A stretch of 13,011 nucleotides of DNA from an uncultured Hungatella sp. GTDB lineage: Bacteria; Bacillota; Clostridia; Lachnospirales; Lachnospiraceae. The translations under genes were made by a program, and so were the position numbers. This document shows positions 11,107 to 13,011 of this stretch, piece after piece; the stretch's first letter is position 1, and every line of letters begins with the position of its first letter. The notes beneath the pieces were generated by a model that worked only from the letters and a program-made list of their open reading frames with translations, did no database searches and was not told the origin of the DNA. The stretch spans positions 75,997 through 89,007 of the forward strand of contig CAJTOT010000014.1 of assembly GCA_910577935.1 (NCBI GenBank). Reading direction: 5' to 3'.

Positions 11107-12864
11107 ATGAGACAAATGGAGTACGAAGATGAGATAGAGCGGATGCGCAGGCGGAGACAGCATCAGAGAGCCGAAGGCCAGAAAAGAACCCGAAGTCAAG
11201 AGGCTGAACTAAATGTTATTGAATTTGACGACCTGGAATCAGAGCGCCCAAGAAAGAGACAGCCTGGAAGAAGGCATGCTCAGACCAGAAACTATGATTA
11301 TGAAACAGTCTATGATTATGAAGATTTGCCAAGAAAAACCAGGCGCCCTTCGGTTCGAAAGGCCAGTAAGGACAATAGGGACAGAAAGAGGGGAAATGCT
11401 GGGAAAAATAAGAAGAAACGAGGATTTGGTTTCTTAAAAATCTTTTTTCTGCTGGCAGTTTTTGCAGGGGTGTATTTTGGGTACAGGTATATCCAAGGAG
11501 GCACAGGAGTCTGGACAATTGCAGTATTCGGCGTGGACTCCCGGAACGGCAGTCTGGAAAAGGGAGCACTGTCTGATGTGGAGATGCTGTGTGTCATCGA
11601 CAGGAAGACGGGAGAGATAAAACTTGTATCCGTGTACAGAGATACTTATCTGGAAATTTCACCTGACGGTACATATCACAAAATTAATGAAGCGTATTTT
11701 AAGGGAGGACATGAACAGGCCGTAGAAGCTCTGGAGAGAAATCTTGATCTGACTATTGACGATTATGCGACCTTTAACTGGAAAGCCGTGGCAGATGCCA
11801 TCACAATTCTTGGAGGCATTGATCTGGAAATATCAGACAGCGAGTTCAAATATATTAACGCGTTTATCACAGAGACGGTGGAATCTACAGGACTGGGCTC
11901 ACATCACCTGGAACATGCGGGCATGAATCATCTGGACGGGGTACAGGCGGTCGCATATGCCAGACTGAGACTGATGGACACGGATTATAACCGGACAGCC
12001 AGGCAGAGACTGGTCATCCAGCTGGCCATGAACAAAGCCAAGGAAGCGGACTTTAAGACATTGAGCATTGTCGCGAAAACAGTCATTCCCCAGCTGTCCA
12101 CCAGCATCAGCCTTGATGACATCATTCCCATGGCAAGAAATATTAAGAAATATCACATCGGGGAAACCGGCGGATTTCCGTTCTCCAGGGGGGAGACCCA
12201 TATAGGAAAAAAGGATTGTGTTATCCCGCTGACCCTGGAGAGCAATGTGGTTCAGCTTCATCATTTTCTCTATGGCACGGAAGGATATCAGCCTTCTGCC
12301 ACTGTAAAACAGATCAGCGCCCAGATAGCGGCGGACAGCGGAATGGGGGAGGTGGCAGACAATGCTCCCGAAGCCAGAATAGCCGGGCAGAAAGCACTGG
12401 AGGAGGGAAGTGAAAACGGTGATTCCTCTCAGGCATCAGGTGGGGAGACACCAGAAACCAATCCTGCGCCGGCTGAGGCGGAGACGCCGGCTTCCCGGAC
12501 AGAGGGCTCTGCGCCAGAGCCTTCTATAGAAGAAGGGGACATGGAAAGTTCGGAAGAGAGCTCATCGGAAGAAGGTTCTTCAGAATCAGAAGAAAGCAGT
12601 TCTCTGGAGCCGGCAGAGTCATCTGAGGAGGAAAGCGAGTCCGTGGAAGCTGCAGAAAGTCAGTCAGAAGTATCAGCTCAGACGCCAGATGGCCCGGGAC
12701 AGACGCAGACATCTCCTGGTTCCAGCGGGCCTGCCGGTCCTGGAGATGCCGACAGTCACGCTGGTCCGGGTATGTCTCCGGATATTCCAAATGCCTCCGG
12801 TTCGACAAATCCCGGAGAGAAGCCAGTGTCCAAAGCTCCGGAAGTTGGACCGGGGGTTCCATGA
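11107..12864 (+). CDS. LytR-CpsA-Psr (LCP) family protein
   Basis: Protein of 585 aa. LCP proteins transfer undecaprenyl-linked glycopolymers (teichoic-acid-like or capsular) to peptidoglycan on the outer face of the membrane. Layout: long, basic cytoplasmic N-terminus (1-105) with a Tyr/Asp-rich patch at 63-72; membrane segment about 108-127; LCP domain about 135-310; a further conserved part to about 405; and a Ser/Glu/Pro-rich disordered tail (about 415-585). Motifs are FGVDSRNG (141-148), SDVEML (156-161), VSVYRDTYL (174-182) with conserved R178 and D179, KINEAY (192-197), GVQAVAYARLR (278-288) and NRTARQRLVI (295-304). GGAGGGG at 11091-11097 lies 9 nt before the ATG, inside the end of the NlpC/P60 gene, and the genes are 4 nt apart. 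A wall hydrolase and a wall-polymer ligase co-expressed suggests coordinated wall remodelling (inference). The polymer is unknown. Confidence 0.92.
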   Translation: MRQMEYEDEIERMRRRRQHQRAEGQKRTRSQEAELNVIEFDDLESERPRKRQPGRRHAQTRNYDYETVYDYEDLPRKTRRPSVRKASKDNRDRKRGNAGKNKKKRGFGFLKIFFLLAVFAGVYFGYRYIQGGTGVWTIAVFGVDSRNGSLEKGALSDVEMLCVIDRKTGEIKLVSVYRDTYLEISPDGTYHKINEAYFKGGHEQAVEALERNLDLTIDDYATFNWKAVADAITILGGIDLEISDSEFKYINAFITETVESTGLGSHHLEHAGMNHLDGVQAVAYARLRLMDTDYNRTARQRLVIQLAMNKAKEADFKTLSIVAKTVIPQLSTSISLDDIIPMARNIKKYHIGETGGFPFSRGETHIGKKDCVIPLTLESNVVQLHHFLYGTEGYQPSATVKQISAQIAADSGMGEVADNAPEARIAGQKALEEGSENGDSSQASGGETPETNPAPAEAETPASRTEGSAPEPSIEEGDMESSEESSSEEGSSESEESSSLEPAESSEEESESVEAAESQSEVSAQTPDGPGQTQTSPGSSGPAGPGDADSHAGPGMSPDIPNASGSTNPGEKPVSKAPEVGPGVP

Positions 12865-12888
12865 ATAAACTGAGTTTGGATAGGAAAG

Positions 12889-12925
12889 AAAAAACAGCGC
12901 CCAGACAATCGGGGGGCTGTTTTTA
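12889..12925 (+). terminator. Intrinsic terminator after the LCP gene
   Basis: AAAAACAGC (12890-12898) pairs with GCTGTTTTT (12916-12924), with extra CCC/GGG pairing inside, and the 3' arm provides the T tract. It lies 25 nt after the LCP stop and closes the two-gene unit. Confidence 0.85.
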
Positions 12926-13011
12926 TTGTAGGCCAAGGGCCTGTTTATCGATGAGGAGTTTTTCGTGTTCCGAAAAACGGAACTTCGATAGACAAAAAAA
13001 CCACCTGCTAT
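12926..13011. other. Unassigned tail with hairpins at the window edge
   Basis: It contains a perfect 6-bp hairpin, GTTCCG-aaaaa-CGGAAC (12967-12983), then an A run, and ends with AAAACCACCTGCTAT (12997-13011), which looks like one arm of a palindrome cut by the window end. A short open frame before 12992 would encode LFIDEEFFVFRKTELR and stop, which could be the tail of a decayed gene. I cannot assign it. It may be the edge of an IS200/IS605-like element or simply another terminator region. Confidence 0.25.

Overview
The window looks like chromosome from a Clostridia species, most likely Lachnospiraceae (Enterocloster/Hungatella/Lachnoclostridium-like). This rests on protein character, on Gram-positive ribosome-binding sites (AAAGGAG, GGAGG) and sigma-A-type promoters, on a glmS ribozyme ahead of glmS, and on the HlyD-like/yggS/sepF gene order. 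No database search was possible, so the genus is a guess.

Region 1 (37-5376, + strand) is a compact, apparently co-transcribed cluster. It encodes a single-pass HlyD-like membrane protein, the PLP-binding protein YggS, the division protein SepF, 3-dehydroquinate synthase AroB, the lipoprotein signal peptidase LspA and an RluD-type pseudouridine synthase that overlaps lspA by 4 nt. Region 2 (5428-6224, +) is a monocistronic unit: a clear promoter, a cytidylate-kinase-like P-loop protein, and a strong intrinsic terminator.

Region 3 (8594 down to 6339, - strand) is the glmS unit. It has a consensus promoter, a short 5' hairpin, a well-conserved glmS self-cleaving ribozyme, a roughly 190-nt spacer with hairpins and a strongly SD-led leader ORF, and then glmS. 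Just past the glmS stop, two 33-bp-spaced repeats resemble, in the same reading frame, the codons for the GlmS C-terminus. Region 4 (8745-12925, +) runs divergently. It holds a large NlpC/P60 cell-wall hydrolase with a long low-complexity linker and a LytR-CpsA-Psr (LCP) protein, closed by a terminator. The last ~85 bases contain hairpins and half of a possible palindrome, perhaps the edge of another element.

Functionally, most of the window concerns the cell envelope: division (SepF), lipoprotein maturation (LspA), amino-sugar supply for peptidoglycan (GlmS, under ribozyme feedback), wall cleavage (NlpC/P60) and attachment of wall polymers (LCP). I see no phage, CRISPR, tRNA or rRNA. I did not find a clearly new system. 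The most unusual signals are the architecture around the glmS ribozyme (a mini-ORF crossing the cleavage site and a leader ORF before glmS) and the in-frame GlmS-tail echoes downstream of its stop.
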